In this document: positions 47,101 through 55,863 of the stretch, piece after piece
How positions within the stretch are numbered: the stretch's first letter is position 1
Layout of the letters: each line of letters begins with the position of its first letter
Source of the DNA: Sphingobacterium bovistauri
Lineage (GTDB): Bacteria > Bacteroidota > Bacteroidia > Sphingobacteriales > Sphingobacteriaceae
Direction of reading: 5' to 3'
Length of the DNA: 64,000 nt
NCBI RefSeq assembly: GCF_020295405.1
Contig: NZ_JADEYP010000016.1
Location: 1-64,000 of the forward strand
Position numbers and translations under genes: made by a program
The notes under the pieces: generated by a model
The model's database searches: none
Seen by the model: the letters and a program-made list of their open reading frames with translations, nothing else
What the model was told of the DNA's origin: nothing

Positions 47101-47330
47101 GGTGGATGAGAGATGGTGCTTTTTTGAGGCTTAAGTCTATAGAGTTGGGGTACAATTTCTCTGACAAGTTGTTGAACAAATACAAGGTAAGTAATTTACG
47201 AGTTTACGCTAATGGAGCTAATTTATTGTCTTGGAGCAGATTCAAATTATGGGATGTTGAAATGGGAGGTAATGGATTAGGTTATCCTATTCAGCGCGTT
47301 TTTAATGTTGGTGTTAGTGTTGGTTTTTAA
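44157..47330 (+). CDS. SusC/RagA-family TonB-linked outer-membrane protein
   Basis: This 1057-residue outer-membrane importer has an N-terminal export segment (about residues 18-36, FLVLFLAVFSVTLTEA), a carboxypeptidase-regulatory-like domain (about 48-120: VKGVVQDSLGVPLVGATL), a TonB plug (about 130-240, with VTSFGTGKVDPLILLNG and DASAAALYGARGANGVILV) and a C-terminal barrel ending VGVSVGF. Together with the downstream SusD-like lipoprotein it forms an energised uptake complex for oligomers or complex ligands. It is the first gene of the cluster driven downstream of the LacI-type regulator. The length is typical. Confidence 0.96.
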   Translation: MKQNLFLDLSHFPKQGCKIFLVLFLAVFSVTLTEAKNFATEIQQSSVKGVVQDSLGVPLVGATLTIKGSSVSTQTNAKGEFSFPTLAKNFVLTVTFTGYLSEDIVVGEVDYLKIVLKEDPNEIGEVVVVAFGQQKKETLVGSITSVNPKELKGPTSNLTTMLAGRVAGVIAYQRSGEPGQDNAQFFIRGVTSFGTGKVDPLILLNGMEISSNELARIQPDDIEGFSILKDASAAALYGARGANGVILVTTKKGKEGPTKFNVRVENSISGNTKNFKLADNITYMTLANEGARTRDYDEPYAQSKIDMTELGRDPYLYPNNNWIDMLVRDYTNNMRYNGNISGGGAKAQYYISGTANIDNGVIRKVETQNFNSNVKASNYEMRSNVNFKLSPTTDAAVRTQGQFYEYNGPIGGGSAIFNQAIWSNPVVFPAYFPKEMNPLAKHVSFGNARRNDNSFYNNPYANAVSGYQLNERSYVTVQGEIKQDLEFLVKGLTGRIMGYTRRNSEHALTRRYNPFYYAAVIDRELGYTGLQLLNEGVGTEYLNYSEGKKIVDKFNYVEAALNYNTEIGKNNLGATLIYLASHYQTANAGSLQNSLPKRNQGISGRFTYGYDSRYLAEFNFGYNGSERFWDDQKYGFFPSVGLAWNIHNEPFFNSLSSTINKLKLRGTYGLVGNDQIGNDENRFFFLSNVNLNSTGYSFGYNYDYTRPGVAVTRYENKDITWEKSYKSNLGFELGVNNNWNIEFDVYRELRTNILMTRSYIPSEIGLTAAIQANVGKAKAQGFEVATDYTKSFQNDMFLTLRGNFTYATTIYEEFEEPDYLPENSHLTRKGTPISQTLGYIAERLFIDDYEVANSPTQFGSYLGGDIKYRDVNGDGVITTLDRVPIGKPTTPEAIYGFGFTFGYNNFDLSSFFQGSLGSSFFINPTNITPFANDVNTAYTGTQNGLLQVIADSHWSESNKDVYAFFPRLSTDLVTNNTQTSTWWMRDGAFLRLKSIELGYNFSDKLLNKYKVSNLRVYANGANLLSWSRFKLWDVEMGGNGLGYPIQRVFNVGVSVGF

Positions 47331-47341
47331 GAGATAAGGTT

Positions 47342-49306
47342 ATGAAAATTAATAAATTAACTAAACGAGGGTTTAATTCAATTGCAATAGCTAGTATACT
47401 CTTCTTAACTGGGAGTTGTAAAAACTATCTAGATGTAGTACCAGATGGTGTGGTAACTATAGATCACGCTTTTACAAATAGATTAGAAGCAGAAAAGTTT
47501 TTACACAAATGCTATTCTTATACATTTAGTCAAGGACATTCAGGTGCTGCAGTTGCTAATATTATGTTCACTGGCGGAGATGAATTTTGGACATATAATA
47601 ATTTGTCAAATCCTGAGCTTGATTCTCCATGGATGATAGCACTTGGTAAGCAAAATGTAACCAGACCATTTGTAAACTTTTGGGATGGTGATAAACATGG
47701 AAGTGATTTTTGGCAAGCGATAAGAGAGTGTAATATATTTTTGGATAATATCAAAGATGAGACGAAAGTCTTGGATTTGAAACTTGAAGAGCGTGAGCGT
47801 TGGATTGGTGAGGTTGAATTTCTTAAAGCATATTTTCATTTTTGTTTACTGCGCATGTATGGGCCTATTCCAATTATGGATACAGCACTTCCTATTGGAG
47901 CATCACCAGAAGAGATGCGCGTAAAACGTCAACCAGTAGATGAAGTCGTAAATTACATATCAGGTTTACTTGATCGATCAGCACAGAATTTACCTAATTC
48001 AATAGTAAATATGACGACCGAAGCTGGACGTGTAAGTAGGACCGCAGCTTTAACTCTAAAAACTAAACTATGGGTAATGGCGGCTAGTCCATTGTTTAAT
48101 GGGAATCCTGATTATGCAAACTTCAAAGATAAAAGTGGAATTCAATTATTCAATCCCAGTTTTGACCAGACAAAATGGGAAAGGGCATATGTCGCAGGCA
48201 AGGAAGCTATAGAAGCTGCTCAGTTGGGAGGACATGAATTATATTACTTCAATAATTTTGGTTATAGATTGTCTGATTCGACAACTTACCAAATGAATAC
48301 TCGTGGTGCAATTACTGAAAAGTGGAATACAGAGTTAATTTGGGGATTAACGAATCATAATGAAAATGTAATTGGAGATATTCAAAATGCAAATATGGCA
48401 GGTCAGATAGATACCCGAATTACTGTACCTACAGATTGGACATCTTATTTGTCTGTAACTATGCGCATGGCAGAATTGTTCTATTCAGATAAAGGAGTTC
48501 CTATTAATGAGGATATTACATATGACTATACCAATAGATTTGAACTTAAAACAGCGACAAATGCAGATCGGTTTAATATTGTTCCTAATCGTAGAACAGC
48601 TGTTCTAAATTTTAATCGTGAAAATAGATTTTATGGTTCAGTAGCATTTGATGGGGCTAAGTGGTTTATGTCAAATGCGCCAGGAAATACAGACGAACAA
48701 TCCGTGTTATATGTTCAAGGTAAAAATGGTCAAATAGGAGGAAAGTTAAGAGGTGATTACTATAACGTGACAGGTTATTGGGCTAAAAAGTTAGTAAATT
48801 GGAGGTACGTACAAATTGGTACCGGTACATTGAAATATACTACGGAGAAGTATCCAAGACCTGAAATGCGTTTAGCAGATTTGTATTTGTTATTCGCTGA
48901 AGCATGTAATGAAACAGATAGACGAGATGAAGCAATACAATACTTGAATATCGTACGTGAACGTGCTGGACTATTCGGCGTTAAAGAGTCTTGGACCAAT
49001 TATTCTAATAATCCGAATAAGCCTAATACTAAAGAAGGATTAAGATCTATTATTATGCAAGAGCGTGGTATAGAATTGGCTTTTGAAGGTCATAGAATTT
49101 GGGATTTGAGAAGATGGAAAACAGCGGAAACATTGCAGAATCAACCAATTCGAGGATGGGATATTAATGGAAGTACGGAAGGTGATTATTACCGTGTCCG
49201 CACTATACACAATATGACATTCAATGCGCCGAGAGATTATTTTTGGCCTATTAGAGAGTCTAACTTGTTAACAAATCCAAATTTAGTCCAAAACCCAGGA
49301 TGGTAG
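47342..49306 (+). CDS. SusD/RagB-family surface lipoprotein
   Basis: This 654-residue lipoprotein caps the SusC channel and binds ligand. The lipobox LTGSC puts the lipidated Cys at residue 26, followed by KNYLDVVPDG. TPR-like helical sequence and the C-terminal SusD signature (RLADLYLLFAEACNE; ERGIELAFEGHRIWDLRRWK) are present. It starts 11 bases after SusC. At 654 residues it is longer than the usual 500-600, so the ligand-binding lobe may be expanded. Confidence 0.95.
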   Translation: MKINKLTKRGFNSIAIASILFLTGSCKNYLDVVPDGVVTIDHAFTNRLEAEKFLHKCYSYTFSQGHSGAAVANIMFTGGDEFWTYNNLSNPELDSPWMIALGKQNVTRPFVNFWDGDKHGSDFWQAIRECNIFLDNIKDETKVLDLKLEERERWIGEVEFLKAYFHFCLLRMYGPIPIMDTALPIGASPEEMRVKRQPVDEVVNYISGLLDRSAQNLPNSIVNMTTEAGRVSRTAALTLKTKLWVMAASPLFNGNPDYANFKDKSGIQLFNPSFDQTKWERAYVAGKEAIEAAQLGGHELYYFNNFGYRLSDSTTYQMNTRGAITEKWNTELIWGLTNHNENVIGDIQNANMAGQIDTRITVPTDWTSYLSVTMRMAELFYSDKGVPINEDITYDYTNRFELKTATNADRFNIVPNRRTAVLNFNRENRFYGSVAFDGAKWFMSNAPGNTDEQSVLYVQGKNGQIGGKLRGDYYNVTGYWAKKLVNWRYVQIGTGTLKYTTEKYPRPEMRLADLYLLFAEACNETDRRDEAIQYLNIVRERAGLFGVKESWTNYSNNPNKPNTKEGLRSIIMQERGIELAFEGHRIWDLRRWKTAETLQNQPIRGWDINGSTEGDYYRVRTIHNMTFNAPRDYFWPIRESNLLTNPNLVQNPGW

Positions 49307-49329
49307 AAACAATATTAAATTATTATAAT

Positions 49330-50547
49330 ATGAAAAAGATTTTAATATATCTAGTATTTCTGATTGCAACAAGTTCTTTTGTAATTGGATGCTCAGAGGA
49401 AAAACATACTCCTGTGGAGCAGGATGCTGGACCAATTGCTCCTGTTGAAAATGTGACAATAGAACCTACACCTGGTGGGGGGAATATTACGTATACTTTA
49501 CCAAATAGTAAATCGTTGTTATACGTTCTTGCTGAAGTAACTTATCCTAGCGGGGTCGTAAAAGAATTTGTATCCTCTCAATATACAACTACGATTGAAG
49601 TGCTAGGTTTACCGAATGAAGATACTTATACTGTAAAAGTATATGCTGTTAATAAAAGTAACCAAAAATCGGAAAGTGTCGAAACAACATTTAGATGTCT
49701 GAAACCTCCTTATCAACAGGTTTTTGAATCATTGAGATTAGCTCCAGATTTTGGTGGTGTGAATGTAAAATGGAATGATAATAGTACAGAAGCACGTTTG
49801 GGTGTAGTGATAATGCACAATGATTCATTGGGGGATTTTGTACAATATGGTGCAGAATATTCAACAAGAATTAATTTAAGTCATTCTTTCCGTGGAATGA
49901 AGTCAGAAGAAAATAGATTTGGCATTTTTGTAAAAGATCGATTTGGTAACATCTCGGATACATTATACGCTAATATAACTCCTTTATTTGAAGAACTAAT
50001 TCCTAAGTCTAAGTTCAAGGCAGTTCTTTTGCCTGGTGATACACCTATTTGGCCAGGCTTAAGTTATGTTCAGTGGCATTTTTTGTGGGATGATGTTGTA
50101 CTAGTTAGTTATGATAACCCTTATTCATCATCATTTTATTCGAGATATTTTGTTACCTCTAATTCAGCGTCTCTTCCACAACACATTACGGTTGATTTAG
50201 GTGCTCAATATCATCTTTCGAGATTTAGATTGAATAATTATTATCGATTCATGGACAGAAATCCTAAAAAGTATGAAATATGGGGTCATTCTGGTCCACC
50301 TCCAGCCAATGGAAGTTGGGATGGTTGGGTGAAGCTTGGTGAACATGAGCAATTTAAACCATCAGGTGCAGGTGCAGGAATATCTCCTGCAACAGAGGCG
50401 GATAAACGTTATTGGTTGGATGGAGATATGTTAAATCTACAAACTGATGTAGGTCCAGTAAGATATATTCGTTTAAAAGTATTGTCTAATTGGTCGGGTA
50501 CTGCAAACTTTGCATTGCACGAAATCACATTTTGGGGAAGTAATTAG
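49330..50547 (+). CDS. DUF4959/DUF5000-type surface lipoprotein (discoidin-like C-terminus)
   Basis: From the ATG at 49330 (MKKILIYLVFL) this is a 405-residue lipoprotein with the lipobox VIGC. A further ATG at 49300 inside the SusD end is less likely. The N-terminal part has fibronectin-like beta domains typical of DUF4959 (PIAPVENVTIEPTPGGGNITY). The C-terminal 150 residues form a galactose-binding/F5-8-type fold (ITVDLGAQYHLSRFRL; YIRLKVLSNWSGTANFALHEI). It lies in the SusC/SusD operon and probably helps bind glycan at the cell surface. Confidence 0.85.
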   Translation: MKKILIYLVFLIATSSFVIGCSEEKHTPVEQDAGPIAPVENVTIEPTPGGGNITYTLPNSKSLLYVLAEVTYPSGVVKEFVSSQYTTTIEVLGLPNEDTYTVKVYAVNKSNQKSESVETTFRCLKPPYQQVFESLRLAPDFGGVNVKWNDNSTEARLGVVIMHNDSLGDFVQYGAEYSTRINLSHSFRGMKSEENRFGIFVKDRFGNISDTLYANITPLFEELIPKSKFKAVLLPGDTPIWPGLSYVQWHFLWDDVVLVSYDNPYSSSFYSRYFVTSNSASLPQHITVDLGAQYHLSRFRLNNYYRFMDRNPKKYEIWGHSGPPPANGSWDGWVKLGEHEQFKPSGAGAGISPATEADKRYWLDGDMLNLQTDVGPVRYIRLKVLSNWSGTANFALHEITFWGSN

Positions 50548-50561
50548 GAGGGTTATTAATT

Positions 50562-51251
50562 ATGAAAAAGATATTAAATTATTCGTGCTTATCAATTATT
50601 CTTCTGTTTGTAAGTTGCGTAAAATCAGATGATTATAAGAAGCATTTAGCCTCAGGAGAAATTAGATATGCCGCAAAACCTGAAGATCTTAAAGCTTTTC
50701 CAGGTCGAGAGCGTATAAAACTACAATGGCGTATTTTATCCGATCAAAATATTGTAAAAGCTAAAATTTATTGGCGTAATAAATCAGATTCTACTGAAGT
50801 AGTTATTAATCGTACCGCAGGTATTGATACTATTAATACGATAATACCATTACGTGAGGGCTCATATAGTTTTGATGTTGTGCATTATCATACGGATGGA
50901 TCTCGTTCTTTAGCCGCAAATGTAAGTTCTAATTCATATGGGGCAAGTTATGAGTCTACGTTGATTAATAGGCGCGTACAATCAGTTACATTTACACCAT
51001 CAAATCAAGGGGTAAAGATTAGCTGGGGAGTTAGAGATGCAACAACAATTGGCATGCAAGTTTTTTATGTGACTACAGCTGCTACCGGAAGTTTACCACG
51101 GTTACCTATTAGGCCTGCCACAGAAGCTGAAAGTTCTTTTACGCGAGTAGAAAACAATATCAATATGGAATATAAAACTTTGTTTAAGCCTGATACAGCG
51201 GCGATAGATACATTTTATGCACCATTAGCAATTATACCGGTTAAATATTAA
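50562..51251 (+). CDS. DUF4998-type surface lipoprotein
   Basis: This 229-residue lipoprotein has the lipobox FVSC (lipidated Cys19). The segment GRERIKLQWRILSDQNIVKA (about residues 47-66) is characteristic of DUF4998 proteins found in Bacteroidota polysaccharide-utilisation loci. A second beta-sandwich follows. It starts 14 bases after the previous gene and two bases before the next. The probable role is surface carbohydrate binding; ligand unknown. Confidence 0.82.
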   Translation: MKKILNYSCLSIILLFVSCVKSDDYKKHLASGEIRYAAKPEDLKAFPGRERIKLQWRILSDQNIVKAKIYWRNKSDSTEVVINRTAGIDTINTIIPLREGSYSFDVVHYHTDGSRSLAANVSSNSYGASYESTLINRRVQSVTFTPSNQGVKISWGVRDATTIGMQVFYVTTAATGSLPRLPIRPATEAESSFTRVENNINMEYKTLFKPDTAAIDTFYAPLAIIPVKY

Positions 51252-51253
51252 CA

Positions 51254-52351
51254 GTGTTAAAGTATATTGTCATAGCATATTTGGGAATGGTTAGTTGTTC
51301 TGTGAAAGAACAACTGCCAAACCCTAGTCTTACATCTAATGACTCTGTTAATACTGCTGGTAAATACCCGGTTAAAACTAATTATGTTTCTGATTTGGTA
51401 CTTCTATATCAAGGGGGGACACATAGACTAGATTATACAGAAGAGGAATTAACTCCATACATATCTTTAATGTATCAAGGAAAAAGAAATTGGTTGTACG
51501 ATGGCTTTTTATTTATTGAATTTAAAGATAATAGAGGGTCAATGTATGCCGAAGGATACGGAGGTAAACCTGCGGGTAAAAATGAATGGATGTGGCTATT
51601 GGCAAGAAATTTTGAGAAGGGAAAAGGTGTTTCAGCACTTAATAATGCGTTGGGCAAATTATATAAGCGTAAAGAAATACCCAAAAGAGATAGAAAAGTA
51701 GTTCTAACGCTCCCAGAACCGATAAAGGATTTTGAAAATTGGGGGTTAGCTGATTCTAAAAAGTTAAATTTCAAAAATAATGCAGATAGGATTGCTGCTT
51801 GTAAATGGTACATTGATTATGTATTGGCAGTATGGAAAAAGCAAAATTTCAATAATGTAACTCTAGATGGATTTTACTGGGTTGCAGAGACACAAAAGAA
51901 TTCGGATAATATTTTATTTGAAATAGGTAATTATATCAGAAGCAAAGGATTGAAGTTTTATTGGATTCCTTATATGTATGCACTGGGTGCTGAGACATGG
52001 AAGGAAGCTGGTTTTGATATAGCATATCAGCAGCCAAATTACTTTTTCAAATTAGATAGGCCTAAGACATTATTTGCGAAAGCAATTGATAACAGTAACC
52101 GTTATCAGATGGGGCTAGAGATGGAATTTGATGACAAGATTACAGACCCCGAATATCGAAAGCGTTTTTATGATTATATAGAGGCATTTCAAAATGCTAA
52201 GTCTTGGGATACAAAACCAATAGCTTATTATGAAGGAGGAGGGGCATGGTTAAGAATGTTTAAATCTACTGACCCGGAAGTAAGAAAGGCTTATGATGAT
52301 TTAGTTGAAATAATTATAAAAAGACAGACAAAAGAAGATTTAAATTACTAA
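51254..52351 (+). CDS. DUF4855-type lipoprotein, TIM-barrel-like
   Basis: This 365-residue lipoprotein starts with GTG two bases after the preceding stop. The lipobox MVSC puts the lipidated Cys at residue 15. The body matches DUF4855 proteins: YVSDLVLLYQGG, then NVTLDGFYWVAE and LKFYWIPYMYALGAETW, resembling a barrel with acidic residues at strand ends (Asp and Glu in LDGFYWVAE). DUF4855 is suspected to act on carbohydrates, but no activity is established to my knowledge. It could be the only glycan-cleaving enzyme in this operon. Confidence 0.85.
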   Translation: MLKYIVIAYLGMVSCSVKEQLPNPSLTSNDSVNTAGKYPVKTNYVSDLVLLYQGGTHRLDYTEEELTPYISLMYQGKRNWLYDGFLFIEFKDNRGSMYAEGYGGKPAGKNEWMWLLARNFEKGKGVSALNNALGKLYKRKEIPKRDRKVVLTLPEPIKDFENWGLADSKKLNFKNNADRIAACKWYIDYVLAVWKKQNFNNVTLDGFYWVAETQKNSDNILFEIGNYIRSKGLKFYWIPYMYALGAETWKEAGFDIAYQQPNYFFKLDRPKTLFAKAIDNSNRYQMGLEMEFDDKITDPEYRKRFYDYIEAFQNAKSWDTKPIAYYEGGGAWLRMFKSTDPEVRKAYDDLVEIIIKRQTKEDLNY

Positions 52352-52363
52352 CCATAATATTTT

Positions 52364-54313
52364 ATGTTTAAAAAATATATCATACTAGCACTAACGGTCG
52401 GTTTTTCGTATACGGCGAAGGCTCAATTTGCAAACCACGGTCCTCAAGTTTTTGCAGCTGCAATACAAGGAAGTCATTTTCTACAAGATAAAGCAGGGAA
52501 AGAATATGTTTTCACAGTAGTACGTGGTGTTCCGGCACGATTAGTTGGTTATGAATTGGCGTCTCAAAAATTAATCGTTAATTCCGCATTGAATGGTACA
52601 GACGGGTCTTGGGATATGGAGGTTTCTACCGATAATACCGTTTATATCTCTGGAAATGGTAAAATGTATGCTTATAATTTAGGAGATAAAGAAGCTAAAG
52701 ATTTAGGATTAGTACTTCCAAATCAAAAGGTGGTTTGGGATTTAGTAGCCGGTAAAAATGGAAAAATTTATGGTGGTACATATCCAGATTGTCAAGTATA
52801 TGAATATGATCCAAAGACAGGTTTCAAAGATATAGCCAATGGCGCTGTTCAAGCTGGGGAAAATTATGTGCGTAGTGTTGTGTTTGACGCAAAGACAGAT
52901 AAAGTATATGCTGGTGTCGGATCACATGCCGGATTAGTAGAAATTGATTTGAAATCCAAATCAAAAACACAATTATTAGCAGATCAAGATAAGTATCATG
53001 AATTTCTTTATGATATGGAGCATATAGCTGATGTCAAAGGAGGAGATCGAATTATTGGTTGGTTTAATAGTGCCAATAAGCTAGAAACAGTAATTTATAA
53101 CTTAAAAACCAAAGAGTACGAAAAGCGATTTTCGACAATTGAAGTTAAATCAATAGCTAAAAGGAATAAATCTAATGAAGTATACTATACTGCAGCAGGT
53201 AAGGTGTATGTGTTAGATTTTGGAAATAGCAAATTGGAACCTAAAGAAATTGCTAAAATAGAAGGTCGTGGCAGAGCAGGATATATAGACAAAAACGGTC
53301 ATTATAATGTTGTAACGGCTTCACACAAAGTGTACACCATTAATGTTAGAACTGGAGCTATTGAAAAAGAAATTACACTAGACGTACCTAAAGCACCAAT
53401 AAGTATTCAATCAATTATGTGGGGACCAGATAATAAAGTTTGGAGTGGTGGGTACTTAGCAGGTAATCATGGTACTTTTGATCCCGTGACAGGTAAACAC
53501 GAAGATTATATGGGCTTACACCAAAGCGAAGGAATGGCAAGTTTAGGAAACACTATTTATTTCGGCAACTATACTCATGCGGAGTTATTCGCATATGATG
53601 TAACCAAGCCTTGGAATTTGAGAACAGGAAGTCCGAAATTTATAGGAGCTATTAAAAATCAAGATAGACCATTCGCTGTGTTACCATTAGCAAATGGTAA
53701 AGAGGTCTTATTTGGTACAGTACCAGGGTATGGACGATTGGGAGGTGCTATCACACATTTGGATGTGAAAACCGATAAATACATAACATATGAGAATATA
53801 ATTCCGAATCATTCTGTACTATCACTGATAGAAATAGATGGTAAAATTATTGGTGGTACTTCAATATCAGGAGGATTAGGTGCGATTCCCGTAGAGAAGC
53901 GCGGTAAGATATTTGAATGGGATCCAATCAATCAAAAAGTACTTTGGACAGACTCTATTGATAACCATTGGTCGATTACTGGACTTTTCAAGGGACCAGA
54001 TAATGGTTTGTGGGCTTTTGCAGATGGAACATTAGTAAAGTATGATATTCACACTCGCAAAGTTGTATTCAAGAAAGAAGTATACAAATACAATCAATAC
54101 CCTAGTCATATTTGGCGAAATGGTCTTGCAGTTTCACATCCTAATGGATTGATTTATTTTACATTATCTGACCATTTTTATAGTTATGATATCAAAAATG
54201 ATGAATTAAAAATGTTGAAAAAGGATCCTAGTTTGATGATTTTAGGAAAGAATAATAAAGTTTATTTTAGAATTGGAACTGATTTGTGGAGTTATACACC
54301 AGAGGGATACTAA
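52364..54313 (+). CDS. Secreted beta-propeller protein, function unknown
   Basis: This 649-residue protein has a signal peptide (residues 1-21, ending TAKAQ) and then repeated propeller-type blades: WDLVAGKNGKIYGGTYPDCQ, VRSVVFDAKTDKVYAGVGSH, IQSIMWGPDNKVWSGGYLAG and ITGLFKGPDNGLWAFADGTL. Repeats of the form DGKIxGGT suggest seven or more blades. No lipobox is seen, so it is probably periplasmic. It could be a lyase or a binding protein; the family was not identified. It lies 12 bases after the DUF4855 gene. Confidence 0.8.
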   Translation: MFKKYIILALTVGFSYTAKAQFANHGPQVFAAAIQGSHFLQDKAGKEYVFTVVRGVPARLVGYELASQKLIVNSALNGTDGSWDMEVSTDNTVYISGNGKMYAYNLGDKEAKDLGLVLPNQKVVWDLVAGKNGKIYGGTYPDCQVYEYDPKTGFKDIANGAVQAGENYVRSVVFDAKTDKVYAGVGSHAGLVEIDLKSKSKTQLLADQDKYHEFLYDMEHIADVKGGDRIIGWFNSANKLETVIYNLKTKEYEKRFSTIEVKSIAKRNKSNEVYYTAAGKVYVLDFGNSKLEPKEIAKIEGRGRAGYIDKNGHYNVVTASHKVYTINVRTGAIEKEITLDVPKAPISIQSIMWGPDNKVWSGGYLAGNHGTFDPVTGKHEDYMGLHQSEGMASLGNTIYFGNYTHAELFAYDVTKPWNLRTGSPKFIGAIKNQDRPFAVLPLANGKEVLFGTVPGYGRLGGAITHLDVKTDKYITYENIIPNHSVLSLIEIDGKIIGGTSISGGLGAIPVEKRGKIFEWDPINQKVLWTDSIDNHWSITGLFKGPDNGLWAFADGTLVKYDIHTRKVVFKKEVYKYNQYPSHIWRNGLAVSHPNGLIYFTLSDHFYSYDIKNDELKMLKKDPSLMILGKNNKVYFRIGTDLWSYTPEGY

Positions 54314-54327
54314 TACCATTAAACATC

Positions 54328-55857
54328 GTGAGAAGAAGTAGATTGTATATAGTTATTGTAGGGTTATTAGTGAGTGCAATAGCTTGTGATGGAGCAAAAA
54401 ATCAAGATTTTATTGATTATATCAAAATTGGTGAAGATTCTTATTTAGGTGTATCTAAAGTTCAAGAAGGCTTGGAGGTGCCTTGGGATATTCAATTCAA
54501 CGAAAGTACCAATTCTATTTTTGTTGCGGAGATCAAAGGTGGAATATCAGAAATAGACCTAAACACTAACGCTATAAATAAGGTGTACAATGTGCCCAAT
54601 GTTTTTCACCGCCGAACAGCGGGGTTATTGGGCATGGCGTTGCATCCTGATTTTGATCAGAAGCCCTTTATTTATGTTTGTTATACCATCAAGGAAGGAG
54701 ATAGTGTATATGCAGAACTTACGAAATTAGAATATAAGGATAAGAAAATTATAAGTAATAAACCTCTTTTAAAAATCGAAGGAGCGAATGGACATAATGG
54801 TTCGAGACTTATTTTTGATTCAAAAGGCTATTTGTATTGGGCTACAGGTGACGCACATTCATTGACGCATGCGCAAGATTCGACGACCTTAAATGGAAAA
54901 GTATTGCGTATGACGGATGATGGTCAAATTCCACCAGATAATCCGATTTCGAATTCTTATGTCTATGCCTGGGGGTTCAGAAACATTCAAGGAATGACAA
55001 TTACCTCCAAAGGAAATTTGATGACTTCAGAACACGGAGATGCTATTGAGGATGAAATCAATTGGGTTAGACCTTTGAATAATTACGGTTGGATTGATAT
55101 TGAAGGTTATCATGATACGGAAAAGGAGAAGTTGATTGTGTCCAAAAGTCCACGTACAGAACCAATAAAGGCATGGACACCTGTCATAGCACCAGCTGGA
55201 CTCAAGTATTATGGTCATAGTGTTATTCCAGAATGGAATAATAGTTTATTGTTAGTTAGTCTAAAAAATCAAAGTTTACGCGTACTTAAACTTGATCAAT
55301 CACAAACTAAAATAAATGGTGAGCAGGTGTTTTTGAAAGACTATTATGGCAGGATAAGAGCGGTTACAACAGATAGTAAAGGGAATATTTACATAGCAAC
55401 AAGTAATAAGGATTGGAATCCACAAAAGGGATTTCCATTGGTGGGTGATGATAAAATTCTAAAAATCGAAAAAGTAAATTTTACACCACAATCCTATTTG
55501 AACGAGTATGTAGAGGATATTGCACAAGTAAAGGATGGAAAAACCTTGTATAATATGTATTGTGCATCGTGTCACAAAGAAGATGGAAAAGGAATTTCCG
55601 GAACTTTTCCACCACTTATAAAAACAGAAACTGTTGGAAATAAAGAAAAGTTAATTCATACAATTCTATATGGATTAACAGGTGAAATTGAAGTATCTGG
55701 AGTAAAATATGACCAAGCTATGCCATCATTTCAATTTTTGTCGGATATAGATATCGCAAAAATTACTAGCTATGTGAGATCAAGTTTTGGCAACTCCCAA
55801 TCAGCAATAGGAGAAACAGAGGTAATGATAAATAGAAAAAATACAACCAAGAATTAA
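54328..55857 (+). CDS. PQQ-type sugar dehydrogenase fused to cytochrome c, lipoprotein
   Basis: From a GTG at 54328 this is a 509-residue lipoprotein (lipobox AIAC). A start at 54286 inside the previous gene is possible but would not give a proper signal. The propeller resembles soluble aldose sugar dehydrogenase (VPWDIQFNE, AGLLGMALHPDF, GHNGSRLIFDSKGYLYWATGD, YAWGFRNIQGM). The C-terminal cytochrome c domain carries the haem motif CASCH at 412-416, followed by FPPL. It probably oxidises a sugar in the periplasm and passes electrons to the respiratory chain. Confidence 0.88.
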   Translation: MRRSRLYIVIVGLLVSAIACDGAKNQDFIDYIKIGEDSYLGVSKVQEGLEVPWDIQFNESTNSIFVAEIKGGISEIDLNTNAINKVYNVPNVFHRRTAGLLGMALHPDFDQKPFIYVCYTIKEGDSVYAELTKLEYKDKKIISNKPLLKIEGANGHNGSRLIFDSKGYLYWATGDAHSLTHAQDSTTLNGKVLRMTDDGQIPPDNPISNSYVYAWGFRNIQGMTITSKGNLMTSEHGDAIEDEINWVRPLNNYGWIDIEGYHDTEKEKLIVSKSPRTEPIKAWTPVIAPAGLKYYGHSVIPEWNNSLLLVSLKNQSLRVLKLDQSQTKINGEQVFLKDYYGRIRAVTTDSKGNIYIATSNKDWNPQKGFPLVGDDKILKIEKVNFTPQSYLNEYVEDIAQVKDGKTLYNMYCASCHKEDGKGISGTFPPLIKTETVGNKEKLIHTILYGLTGEIEVSGVKYDQAMPSFQFLSDIDIAKITSYVRSSFGNSQSAIGETEVMINRKNTTKN

Positions 55858-55863
55858 TTTGAA

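Noticed and set aside
51475..51813. 112-residue minus-strand frame inside the DUF4855 gene
   Set aside because: Fully overlaps a real gene and shows no recognisable domain.
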